A DNA stretch of 57,971 nt from an uncultured Clostridia bacterium (GCA_944387445.1 CALXEX010000009.1:1-57971), one strand, 5' to 3'; positions 10,264 through 18,846 are shown, counted from the stretch's first letter. Notes: generated by a model from the letters alone, not told the origin. Numbers and translations: made by a program.

Positions 10264-11520
10264 ATGAAAACAAAAGAAAAGAAGGGGAAAAAAGTAAAAA
10301 TAACAATCAAAAATTTTGCGTATCTTTTAGGATTAATAGTATTTATGTTTTATTCAATTCTTTTTTATAATCTATATTTTTCAAAAACAGTATATGCAAC
10401 AGAAGAAGTAACCAATAATGATACAGAAAATAGAAAAATTAGTCATGCGAAAAAAATAAACTTAGAGGATATCATAATACAAAATACAAATGACGGACAA
10501 AGAGAAGAATACGAGGTAAAAGAAGAAGTTTTGGAATATATTACAAAATATAGAACAAATACAAGTATTCCTAAAGGAATTGTACAAGTCGTGCAAGAAG
10601 GAAGGCAAGGAATGCAAGAAATAACAATTAAAAAAACATATAAAGATGAGGAAGTTATTCGTGAAGAACAAGTAACGCAAAAAATAACAAAAGCGTCTAT
10701 TGATAAAATTGTAGAAATAGGTGGAGGTAGTGGGATTAGCAACTATACACCTAAAATAGGAGATACTTTATATGTTACTTCAGATAGATTATCTGTTATG
10801 GTAGAACCAGACGAAAATTCACAAAAGATAGCAACACTATTCCAAAATGACGAACTACAATTAAAAGAAATCAAAGATGCTTGGTATCGAATAGAAAGTG
10901 GCATGGCAAGAGGATATGTAAAAGCAGAATGTACAACATATTTTCATCCAAACAAACAAAATACACAAGAAACGCAAATACAACAAGTAACAGAAGAAAG
11001 TCACAAATCAACAGGAGAATTAAAAAACACATTAAGTTTTAATATGGATTTAAATAAACCAAGTGGTTTATCTATAGAACAATTTAAAAAAGTATTAACA
11101 GATAGTAAAGATAAAAATCATATATTTGCTGAGCATGCAGAGTATTTTTATTACATAGAAAAGCAATATCATATAAACGGCATTTTTGTTGCATCAGTGG
11201 CAATTCATGAAAGTGCTTGGGGAACATCAAAAATAGCTCTAGAAAAGAAGAATTTATTTGGCTATGGAGCTTATGATACAAGTCCATATAATAGTGCTTA
11301 TCAGTTTTCAGAGTATTCAGAATGTATAGATTTATTAGCTAGAGTATTTGTGAAATATTATCTAAATCCAAAGGGAACAAATATATATGGTGGAGAGGTA
11401 GCAACTGGTTCTTATTATCATGGAACAACTTTAACAGGAGTAAATATCAAATACGCAACAGATAAAAATTGGGCAAATCGTGTATATCAGCATATGCAAT
11501 ATTTGTACAATAAATTGTAA
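10264..11520 (+). CDS. Exported G5-SH3b-glucosaminidase (peptidoglycan hydrolase)
   Basis: A 418-residue cell-wall enzyme. A basic N-terminus and one hydrophobic helix (about residues 17-38) form a signal anchor. A G5 domain follows at about 80-153 (GIVQVVQEGRQGMQEITIK). A bacterial SH3 domain spans about 167-226 (LSVMVEPDENSQKIATL). A glucosaminidase domain (LytG/FlgJ-like, GH73-related) fills about 285-418, with the likely catalytic Glu316 in the motif IHESAWGTSKIA. It should cleave the glycan chain of peptidoglycan outside the membrane, with G5 and SH3b as wall-binding modules. It has its own promoter and precedes the pilin-like/CpaE-like operon by 100 bases in the same direction, so a link to that system is possible but unproven. 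Confidence 0.9.
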   Translation: MKTKEKKGKKVKITIKNFAYLLGLIVFMFYSILFYNLYFSKTVYATEEVTNNDTENRKISHAKKINLEDIIIQNTNDGQREEYEVKEEVLEYITKYRTNTSIPKGIVQVVQEGRQGMQEITIKKTYKDEEVIREEQVTQKITKASIDKIVEIGGGSGISNYTPKIGDTLYVTSDRLSVMVEPDENSQKIATLFQNDELQLKEIKDAWYRIESGMARGYVKAECTTYFHPNKQNTQETQIQQVTEESHKSTGELKNTLSFNMDLNKPSGLSIEQFKKVLTDSKDKNHIFAEHAEYFYYIEKQYHINGIFVASVAIHESAWGTSKIALEKKNLFGYGAYDTSPYNSAYQFSEYSECIDLLARVFVKYYLNPKGTNIYGGEVATGSYYHGTTLTGVNIKYATDKNWANRVYQHMQYLYNKL

Positions 11521-11528
11521 AAAAATTC

Positions 11529-11557
11529 TTGCTATTTTTCCAAAGTTATTGTATGAT
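11529..11557 (+). promoter_or_regulatory. Promoter of the three-gene CpaE-like operon
   Basis: TTGCTA at 11529-11534, 17 bases, then TATGAT at 11552-11557. It lies 65 bases before the first gene of the operon (11623). Confidence 0.65.
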
Positions 11558-11622
11558 ATATAGGTATAAGAAAAAATAGGAAGTATTTTGCCAAAAATAA
11601 AAAAGAAAGGGGCAACAAATAG

Positions 11623-12030
11623 ATGAAAAAAGCAATAATCATTGTTACAATATTTGCAATTGTTTTTGGAGTATTTATTTGTACAAATACAGTTAGTGCA
11701 ACAGAACAAGCAATTGATGAAGAAACAGAGAGCAGATTGGTAGAGATAAAAGATAATGTGGCAAATTCATTAGCAGATTATCAAGAAAAATATGGTTCAG
11801 ATGTATATGGATTGGTAGCATATATATTGAATGTTATTAGAATTTATAGTATACCATTTTGTTTCCTAGGAATTGCAATAGGAGCAATCCATAGATATGT
11901 AGTTGGTATTAGAAAGCTAGATACATTGGAAAAAGGTTTAGGATTAATTGTAACGTTTGTAACACTATTAATTATATGCCAAGTATTACCACTAGCATTT
12001 GCGGTGTTTGTAAAATTTGGAAGGGGGTAA
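11623..12030 (+). CDS. Small exported membrane protein with VirB2/TrbC-like topology
   Basis: A 135-residue protein. A typical signal peptide (residues 1-26, ending TVSA before TEQA) is followed by a charged stretch of about 40 residues. Two long hydrophobic helices (about 67-88 and 103-130) are separated by a short basic loop. Signal peptide plus two helices is the layout of VirB2/TrbC-type pilin subunits, but sequence identity to that family is not evident to me. The RBS is AAAGGGG. The next gene starts 3 bases after the stop, so the two are almost certainly translated from one message. It could be a pilus-like or membrane-docking subunit for the CpaE-like protein; this is inference from topology and operon context. 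Confidence 0.65.
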   Translation: MKKAIIIVTIFAIVFGVFICTNTVSATEQAIDEETESRLVEIKDNVANSLADYQEKYGSDVYGLVAYILNVIRIYSIPFCFLGIAIGAIHRYVVGIRKLDTLEKGLGLIVTFVTLLIICQVLPLAFAVFVKFGRG

Positions 12031-12033
12031 CAA

Positions 12034-14541
12034 ATGAAAGTTTTATTTGCTGTAAGTAATGAAGAGATTTCGCAAGCTATTATAAAAAAATATCAAAAAG
12101 AATATAAAGAAATTATTTCACATAAAAACGTATATTACTTTAATGCAATATTAAAAGAAATACAAAAAGATAAATCATATGATAGAATTGTTATAAGTGA
12201 AGATTTAGAAGCTTTTTCACATACACAATATGACCAAATAGATAAATTTATATTTGAAAAATTAGATAGCATTAGTGATGAAGCATCTAATATGAATGGA
12301 AATGATATACCAATTATTTTAATTTGTTTAGATAGAAGAACAAAATCAGAACAAATGCTAGTAAAATTATTTGGTATAGGAATTTATAACGCGATACTTG
12401 GAAATGACAGAAGTGTTGATGAGGTTTGTAGACTAATTCATAGACCAAGACTAAAAAAAGAAGCAAAAGCATATTATAAAATTGATTCCGAAGATGTAAC
12501 TTATCAAGCTGAAAATGAAAATGATGTTAGTGAAATGGAAATACAAAACATTCTAGCACACTATAAAAGCTTAGGAAAAGATGAAGATAGATATATAGAT
12601 AGTTTTAATAATATTGCTGCACAATATAATGATACACAATTAAGAATTATTACAAAATTTCTACCATTAAATGTCAGGGCAGTATTAGAAGAAAGATCTC
12701 CTAAGTATCAAAAAATCATGTCATTTAATAATAGAGTATCTAATAGCTTAAGGCAAGATAAAAAGAAGGAAGGTACTGGCACAAGTGAAAAATTATTAAA
12801 AACAAAAGACAAATCCATTACCATGACGAAACCAGTTGTTATACCTTCTTCTATTAATTCAGCAGGTGTTAGAAAAATGTCTAGACCTAAGAAAACACAA
12901 GAAACGCAACAGACATTGCATCAATCTGACCAGCAACAGTCAGTACATCAAATGGCACAACAGGAAAGACAGGTAGTAAGTGCAAAACAGGAACAAGAGC
13001 CTTCTGATGTATTAGATATAGAAACTAAACCAGTAGAAGTACCAAGCAACAATGATGTATCAAACAATAATATGGTAGATACAACTGTACAAGAAGTAAA
13101 ACCAGTAAAAAGAGGAAGAGGAAGACCAAGAAAAAACCCGGTTCCACTAGAAACGACACAAGAAGTAAAACCAGTAAAAAGAGGAAGGGGAAGACCAAGA
13201 AAAAATCCACTTCCAGAGGAAGATACTGTGTTACCAGGTTTTGAAGAAGAAGATAATCATGACACTGTATTACCCGGATTTGAAAATGAAGAGGATAATG
13301 ATACCTTATTACCAGGATTTGAAGATGATACAAATGATACAGTTTTACCTGGAGTAAAAGATCAGGATACTGTATTACCAGGATTTGAAGAAGAGGATAA
13401 TCAGGATACTACATTACCAGGATTTGATAATTCTCAAAATACAGATGAAAATGATATGATATTACCTGGATTTGACGAAGTAGAATCTGTTCCAGAACAA
13501 GAAAATAATGCTATAAAAGAACCAACATTTAATCAAGTAAATGATTTCTCTAATGTTAATCAACAAAGTTATCATAATGATGGATATGATGAATATATTC
13601 CATCTAATTCAAGAGACATGACAAGAACAAACAATAATTATGTACAAACAATAGATATTTCAGCACTTTTAACATCTGATAAAAAGATTGTCACTTTTGT
13701 TGGAACAAGTAAAAATGGTACATCATTTATTGTAAATAATGTAGCAGAATTATTGTCATCAATGGGAATAAATGTAGCAATTCTAGACACAACAACAAAT
13801 CGAAATTCATATTATATATATACAAAAAATGAAGAAGCATTAAGAAATATTGCAACAAATAGTATTGAACAATTATCAGAAGGAGTGGCTAATGGTATAC
13901 AAGTAAACAAGAATTTAACAGTATTTACATCTTTACCAGATGAACAAGATTCGATTAGCAGAGTAGATGAAATATTAGAAACATTAGTAAAGAACTATTC
14001 ACTAATATTAATTGATTGCGATTTTAATACGCCAGTAGGATATTTCAAACAATCATTAGAAACATACTTAGTACAGTCATTAGATATACTTACCATACAA
14101 CCACTTACAGCATTTTTAAGAGAATTAAAAGCGAAAAATATATTAGAAGAAGGAAAATTAAAGATTATATTAAATAAATTTGTAAGAATTAGAGGCATAA
14201 ATGAAAAAACAATTATAGGAGGAATGGCTTTTTATAATGATCCTGCTATGTCATTTATGACAGAATTATTTGATAGAAATCTAATTAAATATATAACAAT
14301 ACCTTTTGAAGAGGATATATATATCAAATATTTAGAAGGTATTATCAATTGTGATATTAATTTAAAAGGATATTCAAAAACATTTATGCAAGTGTTAAAA
14401 GCTTTAGGAAATATGATATATCCACTAGTTTCTGGAAAAGGAACTTATAGACCACCAACAGTTGGGGGAACAAATAATCAATCAGGAGTTTTTTCTCCAA
14501 GCATGAATGATACATTAAATCAGATGAAAAGAAATTTTTAA
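12034..14541 (+). CDS. CpaE/TadZ-like MinD-family protein with AT-hooks and LPGF repeats
   Basis: An 835-residue mosaic protein. Residues 1-140 look like an atypical receiver domain (MKVLFAVSNEEISQAI...YDRIVISEDLEAF). A helical segment (about 165-235) and a Gln-rich linker follow. Residues 353-369 and 376-392 are a direct repeat that carries a textbook AT-hook (KRGRGRPRKNP). Residues 397-487 hold seven acidic repeats of the type D-T-V-L-P-G-F. The C-terminus (from about 550) is a MinD/ParA-like fold. Its Walker A position reads GTSKNGTSF (557-565), without the usual catalytic lysine before Thr, as in TadZ/CpaE proteins, and its Walker B-like segment is LILIDCD. Nucleotide hydrolysis is therefore doubtful. 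CpaE/TadZ proteins place pilus machinery at the cell pole, but no other tad genes lie here. A nucleoid-associated scaffold is a plausible reading. Confidence 0.75.
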   Translation: MKVLFAVSNEEISQAIIKKYQKEYKEIISHKNVYYFNAILKEIQKDKSYDRIVISEDLEAFSHTQYDQIDKFIFEKLDSISDEASNMNGNDIPIILICLDRRTKSEQMLVKLFGIGIYNAILGNDRSVDEVCRLIHRPRLKKEAKAYYKIDSEDVTYQAENENDVSEMEIQNILAHYKSLGKDEDRYIDSFNNIAAQYNDTQLRIITKFLPLNVRAVLEERSPKYQKIMSFNNRVSNSLRQDKKKEGTGTSEKLLKTKDKSITMTKPVVIPSSINSAGVRKMSRPKKTQETQQTLHQSDQQQSVHQMAQQERQVVSAKQEQEPSDVLDIETKPVEVPSNNDVSNNNMVDTTVQEVKPVKRGRGRPRKNPVPLETTQEVKPVKRGRGRPRKNPLPEEDTVLPGFEEEDNHDTVLPGFENEEDNDTLLPGFEDDTNDTVLPGVKDQDTVLPGFEEEDNQDTTLPGFDNSQNTDENDMILPGFDEVESVPEQENNAIKEPTFNQVNDFSNVNQQSYHNDGYDEYIPSNSRDMTRTNNNYVQTIDISALLTSDKKIVTFVGTSKNGTSFIVNNVAELLSSMGINVAILDTTTNRNSYYIYTKNEEALRNIATNSIEQLSEGVANGIQVNKNLTVFTSLPDEQDSISRVDEILETLVKNYSLILIDCDFNTPVGYFKQSLETYLVQSLDILTIQPLTAFLRELKAKNILEEGKLKIILNKFVRIRGINEKTIIGGMAFYNDPAMSFMTELFDRNLIKYITIPFEEDIYIKYLEGIINCDINLKGYSKTFMQVLKALGNMIYPLVSGKGTYRPPTVGGTNNQSGVFSPSMNDTLNQMKRNF
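13090..13209 (+). repeat. Two in-frame AT-hook repeats
   Basis: Two 51-base units (13090-13140 and 13159-13209), spaced 69 bases start to start, encode the same 17 residues QEVKPVKRGRGRPRKNP. The two DNA copies differ at only three positions, which points to a recent duplication. Confidence 0.9.
13222..13494 (+). repeat. Seven in-frame acidic LPGF repeats
   Basis: Seven tandem copies of a 10-16 residue unit with the core D-[TM]-x-L-P-G-[FV], separated by acidic linkers (EEEDN, ENEEDN, EDDTN and so on). The copies diverge at the DNA level, so this is an established repeat and not a recent slippage product. Confidence 0.9.
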
Positions 14542-14557
14542 ATAGGAGGAATCAATC

Positions 14558-15688
14558 GTGATAATAGTAGGAGTTGCTGTAGTATTAGTAATAATCGTAA
14601 TTATACTAGTTATCTATAATATAAAGATTAGTCAAAAAATTCAAAAGTTTAAAAATATCAATCAAAAAATTACTAACCTACAAGTTGTTCAAGATTTTAT
14701 GAATACAATAGGTGAAACATCTTCTGTTGATGAAAAAATAAAGAAAATAAATAATATATTAATTGAAAAATATGAAATCAAATATTCAACAATTGTTGTT
14801 TTTAATGGGGCAGAATATGAAATAAAAGCATCTAATGTAGATGAAAGACATTGGGATTCATTAAAATCTTTACAAGATGTAGATATGTTTAAAGATAGTA
14901 TACAAACGGCTACTCCTAAATATGTTACAGTAAATAATGACAATGAAAGACTTCCTTATCAAAAGATGGAGTTTGGTAGAGCGAAATCAGCCATATTTTT
15001 TCCATTATATATAGATAATGTTTATATCGGATATTGGATATTAGAAAGTGGTACACCACACGATTTTGATAATGTTGACATAACTGTCTTAGAGGTGATA
15101 AAAGATAACATTGTATCTGTATTAAAAACGGTTGTTCATCAAAAAACATTAGAATCTATTGTAAGAAAAGACTTATTTACTGGACTATATTCAGAAGAAT
15201 ATTTATATGGAGAAGGAAAGAAAATTATAGATCAGTATACAATATCAACAATTTGTATGTTTAGGATTGTTAATATAGAAGAAATTAATCAAAAATATTG
15301 TAGAGAACTAGGAAATGAAGTTATAAAAGAAATTAGTAAATATGTTCAAGATAATATTTCAGAAGAGTATGTTTTTGTTAGATATATGGGACCTAAATTT
15401 GTTATCGTTTTTTCAGGAGTGGATGCAGAAAGTGTTGCTTCATTTATCAATGATATAAAAGATCATATTGAGCAAATGAAAATATCTTTACCTGAAGATA
15501 CTAACGATTATACAGTGCAAAATTATGAACATGATCATATGAATATGTCAGAACAAGAAGTAACACCAATTATCAATGTGGCATTATCTTCATATTATAA
15601 AGGAACAGGACTAGAGGAGGTTCTAAAAAAATTAGAAGAATATTTAGATAATGCAGATAAACAAGAAAGTGACATAACAAATATATAA
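14558..15688 (+). CDS. Membrane-anchored GAF protein with degenerate GGDEF domain
   Basis: A 376-residue protein that starts at a GTG (14558) with AGGAGG 8 bases upstream. One N-terminal membrane helix (residues 1-20) is followed by a coiled stretch, a GAF-like sensor domain (about 45-195) and a domain that aligns with GGDEF diguanylate cyclases (about 200-370). The signature RYGGDEF is replaced by RYMGPKF (275-281), so both the metal- and substrate-binding residues are lost. It should not make cyclic di-GMP; binding of a nucleotide or protein partner is the likely remaining role. It starts 16 bases after the CpaE-like gene, in the same operon, which suggests that it senses or regulates that system. 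Confidence 0.8.
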   Translation: MIIVGVAVVLVIIVIILVIYNIKISQKIQKFKNINQKITNLQVVQDFMNTIGETSSVDEKIKKINNILIEKYEIKYSTIVVFNGAEYEIKASNVDERHWDSLKSLQDVDMFKDSIQTATPKYVTVNNDNERLPYQKMEFGRAKSAIFFPLYIDNVYIGYWILESGTPHDFDNVDITVLEVIKDNIVSVLKTVVHQKTLESIVRKDLFTGLYSEEYLYGEGKKIIDQYTISTICMFRIVNIEEINQKYCRELGNEVIKEISKYVQDNISEEYVFVRYMGPKFVIVFSGVDAESVASFINDIKDHIEQMKISLPEDTNDYTVQNYEHDHMNMSEQEVTPIINVALSSYYKGTGLEEVLKKLEEYLDNADKQESDITNI

Positions 15689-15777
15689 TACTTAACCTTT
15701 TTATATGCAGAAAGATCTTATAGAAGGAAAAATAAAAACTGATTTTTTGATATAAGAATAAAGAAGGAGGGAATTGT

Positions 15778-16035
15778 ATGGAATTTGATAAAACAATGAA
15801 TTTTAAAGTAGAAAGAGAACAAAATGCAAAAAGCCAAGAAATTTTAAAAGACGTGTATGAAGCTTTAATGGAAAAAGGATATAATCCAATAAATCAAATT
15901 GTAGGATATATCTTATCAGGAGATCCTACTTATATAACAAGTCATAATGACGCAAGAAATAAAATAAGAACAATTGAAAGAGATGAATTGTTAGAAAAAA
16001 TGGTAAAAAAATATATAGGATTAGAAGAGGACTAA
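15778..16035 (+). CDS. ireB: IreB family regulatory phosphoprotein (UPF0297)
   Basis: An 85-residue protein that matches UPF0297/IreB along its length ([10 protein letters not shown]...[40 protein letters not shown]). In Enterococcus IreB is phosphorylated on threonines near the N-terminus by the PASTA kinase IreK and affects cephalosporin resistance; the matching Thr is in DKTMNF. RBS AGGAGGG. ruvX starts 1 base after the stop and a DUF1292 gene follows, the standard order in Bacillota. Confidence 0.95.
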   Translation: MEFDKTMNFKVEREQNAKSQEILKDVYEALMEKGYNPINQIVGYILSGDPTYITSHNDARNKIRTIERDELLEKMVKKYIGLEED

Positions 16036-16036
16036 T

Positions 16037-16474
16037 ATGAGAATATTAGGGATAGATTATGGAGATGCAAGAGTTGGAATTGCTATTACAGATGAACTAA
16101 ATATTACTGCACAAGGATTAGAAACCATTCAAAGAAATCATTCTGATAAAATTGTACTTAGAAGATTAGATGAAATCTTAGAGACATACGAAGTAGACAC
16201 CATTGTAGTAGGATTGCCATTAAATATGGATGGAACCATGTCAGAAAGAGCAGAAATCACCCAAAAATTTGTTCACAAATTAAAATGTAAATATAATAAG
16301 ATAAAAATTGAGGTAATCGATGAAAGACTAACGACTGTATCTGCTCATAAAACAATGAATTTTTTAGATGTTAATAAGCATAAAAAAAAGGATATCGTTG
16401 ATACAATTTCCGCAGTATATATTTTGGAAACATATCTAAATAAATCGAAAAATACATTGAAAAATTCATATTAA
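16037..16474 (+). CDS. ruvX: RuvX/YqgF, RNase H-fold pre-16S rRNA nuclease (Holliday junction resolvase-like)
   Basis: A 145-residue RNase H-fold protein. The motif GIDYGDARVGIA lies at the start, VGLPLNMDGTMSERAE in the middle, and DERLTT plus a C-terminal DTISAVYILETYL carry acidic residues of the active site. The family is needed for maturation of the 16S rRNA 5' end in E. coli and is also annotated as a putative Holliday junction resolvase. Tightly coupled to ireB. Confidence 0.95.
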   Translation: MRILGIDYGDARVGIAITDELNITAQGLETIQRNHSDKIVLRRLDEILETYEVDTIVVGLPLNMDGTMSERAEITQKFVHKLKCKYNKIKIEVIDERLTTVSAHKTMNFLDVNKHKKKDIVDTISAVYILETYLNKSKNTLKNSY

Positions 16475-16529
16475 TCATGTATTATATGTAATATATAATA
16501 AAAAATAAATAAATTGAAAGGAGAAATTT

Positions 16530-16841
16530 ATGAACGATAACGAAAATTATGAAGGAGAAGATTTAGATAACATTGTTATATTAAATGATGAAGATGGGAA
16601 TGAAGTAAAATTTGAATTCTTAGACTTAGTAGAATTAGAAGATGAAGAATATGTTGTATTACTACCAATTGCAGAAGAAGGAGAAGAGGAAGAAGGAGAA
16701 GTTGTTATCTTAAAAGTAGAAGACACAGATGAAGAATCAGACGAAGAATCTTATGTTAGTGTTGATGATGAAGATACACTTAATAGAGTTTTTGAGATAT
16801 TTAAAGAAAAATTTAAAGATGACTTTGATTTCGTAGATTAG
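16530..16841 (+). CDS. DUF1292 family acidic protein
   Basis: A 103-residue very acidic protein. The block NIVILNDEDGNEVKFEFLDLVELEDEEYVVLLP is diagnostic of DUF1292 (YrzB). The family almost always follows ireB and ruvX in Bacillota; its role is not established. RBS AAAGGAG. A terminator follows within 25 bases. Confidence 0.93.
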   Translation: MNDNENYEGEDLDNIVILNDEDGNEVKFEFLDLVELEDEEYVVLLPIAEEGEEEEGEVVILKVEDTDEESDEESYVSVDDEDTLNRVFEIFKEKFKDDFDFVD

Positions 16842-16864
16842 TAAAAAATTTTTTATTGTATATG

Positions 16865-16898
16865 GAAAATCTTATATTTTCTTAATATAAGATTTTTC
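16865..16898 (+). terminator. Terminator of the ireB-ruvX-DUF1292 operon
   Basis: Stem GAAAATCTTATAT with a near-perfect complement, followed by a short T-run. Confidence 0.75.
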
Positions 16899-16931
16899 TA
16901 TATAATGTATAAGGCAAAGGGGGAAAAACAA

Positions 16932-17411
16932 ATGAAAAATTTTTCTACATGGTTATTAGTTTGCTTTATGGTAATGTTCTGGGTATTTAGAATTATGATA
17001 GCATTAATGGAACAATTACATCAAGATTTTTTCATTAAACCATTTGATTTAACAATAGAAATCATCTTGTTATTTGTAGTATTATTATGCTTAATATTGA
17101 TTGTAAAAAGGAAAATGCTAGGAGCATTAATTTATTTAGTGGCTTATGGAATGTATTTTGGTACAGATGTCGTAACAAAGGTTACAGCTTTATCAGAAGA
17201 TGCTTCACAATTTGGAATAAATGAATATACAGCATTAATTGTTTCTTTGATAGGAATTATTTTACCAATAGCCATATTATTAGATTTATTGGCAGATAAA
17301 AATAGAAAAGTACACCCTAAAGATAAAAAGACAGATTGGTTTTATAATAATGAGCAATATGATAGAAAACTGGATGAAAGAGCAGATAAGAATAATTATA
17401 GAACTTTGTAA
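16932..17411 (+). CDS. Four-helix integral membrane protein, unknown
   Basis: A 159-residue protein from the ATG at 16932, chosen because AAAGGGGG is correctly spaced; an in-frame ATG at 16905 lies in the terminator of the previous operon. Four hydrophobic helices (about residues 5-25, 38-58, 63-83 and 95-118) are followed by a charged cytoplasmic tail with many Asp, Lys and Tyr. I do not recognise a family. Single-gene unit with its own terminator. Confidence 0.65.
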   Translation: MKNFSTWLLVCFMVMFWVFRIMIALMEQLHQDFFIKPFDLTIEIILLFVVLLCLILIVKRKMLGALIYLVAYGMYFGTDVVTKVTALSEDASQFGINEYTALIVSLIGIILPIAILLDLLADKNRKVHPKDKKTDWFYNNEQYDRKLDERADKNNYRTL

Positions 17412-17425
17412 ATTAGGGACGTTTG

Positions 17426-17460
17426 GGATATTTGAGAACAAGTCTCAAATGTCTTTTTTA
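17426..17460 (+). terminator. Terminator
   Basis: Stem GGATATTTGAGA/TCTCAAATGTC (one G-T pair), then TTTTTT. It begins beside a TAGGGACGT string (17414-17422) that resembles the end of the dispersed GGGACGTG palindromes. Confidence 0.75.
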
Positions 17461-17569
17461 ATTTAAAAAATAATAGATGGAATTTTTTAGATTTTGAAAA
17501 TATAATTAGTTTTCCTTAAAATTAGGTATATATTAAAAAATATAAAAAACTGATAAGGAGTTATAAATA

Positions 17570-18127
17570 ATGGAAGAAGTGGTAAGAAAAGCAAAAGAAT
17601 TAATGTATGAGCAGACAAAAAAGAATAAAGCGCCTGCATGGGGATTGACTGAAATTGCAATTGAAAAAGGAGAACAATTGGCTAATCAATATCATGTAGA
17701 TAAAGACTTAGTATTAATATCATTATATTTACAACATACGGTTTTTAGTCGTGTTTATAAAGGAGAAATTCAAAAAAAACATCCACAATTAAGTGCAGAA
17801 TTTTCTAAAAAATATTTAGAGGAGTGGAGTGTATCTGAGGAAAACCAAAAAGTGATTTTGAATGCAATTGAGGCACATCATAATGCAATTGAAGCAACAT
17901 CGCTAGTAGCAGAGGTAGTGAAAAATGCAGAATGTTTTAAATTTGTTACTGTAAAAGGAGCTTTAATTTGGCTTCACGAACTTGGATTAAGAGGTGTGCC
18001 ATATGAAGAATCAGTTAAAAGAGTAATAGAAAAGATGGAGCAAAAGAAGAAATTATTAACATTACCAGCATGTATTGAAGAAGCAGAAAAAAATTGTAAA
18101 GATATCCTACGAATTTTTAATTTGTAG
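17570..18127 (+). CDS. HD-domain-like protein with partly degraded active site
   Basis: A 185-residue helical protein. The order LISLYLQHTVF, IEAHHNAI and VVKNAECFKFV follows the HD phosphohydrolase pattern (HD, HH, D). The HD dyad reads QH and the last Asp reads Asn/Glu, so metal binding may be lost or altered. HD proteins hydrolyse nucleotides or phosphomonoesters; here a non-catalytic binding role is as likely. RBS AAGGAG. No functional partner is apparent among the neighbours. Family assignment is moderate. Confidence 0.5.
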   Translation: MEEVVRKAKELMYEQTKKNKAPAWGLTEIAIEKGEQLANQYHVDKDLVLISLYLQHTVFSRVYKGEIQKKHPQLSAEFSKKYLEEWSVSEENQKVILNAIEAHHNAIEATSLVAEVVKNAECFKFVTVKGALIWLHELGLRGVPYEESVKRVIEKMEQKKKLLTLPACIEEAEKNCKDILRIFNL

Positions 18128-18270
18128 AATATAATAGAGCAAATTTTAAATACATACTAGATAAATTAACTATAGTGGATAAAATCAATTTGCAATTAAA
18201 TGAATAATAAAAATTGATTACAAAAATTATTCAAAAATAAGTTTATGAATATTTATAGAAAAGGGGAAAT

Positions 18271-18780
18271 ATGAGTATTTTTAAATTATTTGGTGAAGAG
18301 ATTAACTATAAAGACATTATACAATTAGATGGTGCATTTTCAGTAGCACATATAAACTATGGTAAATCACCAATATTTAATAAAGTTAGTGGTAAGGACA
18401 TTGCAAGTAATTCAAGAAAGAATAGTTTGTCATATAGAGAAAAAATTGAAAATATTAATGACTGTATATATTCCTTTAATGGTACAGAACAAAATTTTAA
18501 AAAAGATGATAGAATATTATTATGGGAAAGTTATTGGTTAGAATATATAAATGCATTTGATAATCTTATAAATTCATTACCAAATTCGGTAGTTACAATT
18601 TATATTGGTAGACAAGCAATTGAAATTGGTCTTAAGTATTTATTATTGAAAAAAACAGGTCAAATAAAAAAAGAGCATGATTTAGGAATTTTATCTAATT
18701 TATTATTTACAGAATACAATATCGAAAATGATTATATGGAGTATGTAGATACATTTTGCAGATCTAGACACAAAATTTGA
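18271..18780 (+). CDS. HEPN-like protein, probably C-terminally truncated
   Basis: A 169-residue protein with AAGGGG as RBS. The segment YIGRQAIEIGLKYLLLKKTGQIKKEHDLGILSNLLF (about residues 110-145) has the look of a HEPN domain, a fold common in toxins and RNA-cleaving defence proteins. The protein stops soon after (FCRSRHKI), where HEPN proteins normally continue through a last helix with the R-x4-6-H catalytic motif. No continuation is visible in the other frames. The base composition is low in G+C, like its surroundings. It may be a remnant of an abortive-infection or toxin gene. Confidence 0.45.
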   Translation: MSIFKLFGEEINYKDIIQLDGAFSVAHINYGKSPIFNKVSGKDIASNSRKNSLSYREKIENINDCIYSFNGTEQNFKKDDRILLWESYWLEYINAFDNLINSLPNSVVTIYIGRQAIEIGLKYLLLKKTGQIKKEHDLGILSNLLFTEYNIENDYMEYVDTFCRSRHKI

Positions 18781-18846
18781 ATAAAATAAATATAAAAAGG
18801 AATTCCTTATGAAATATAATAGAACAATAAAAAGGAAGTGATAATT

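Noticed and set aside
13025..13333. Minus-strand frame opposite the AT-hook and LPGF repeats
   Set aside because: Leu/Val/Phe-rich shadow of the repeat codons, without RBS.
13222..13494. CRISPR-like or tandem DNA repeat array
   Set aside because: The spacing and sequence vary and the repeats are in frame; they encode LPGF units of a protein.
11623..15688. Complete Tad pilus or type IV secretion locus
   Set aside because: No TadA/VirB11 ATPase, TadB/TadC, prepilin peptidase, VirB4 or VirD4 is present in the window.
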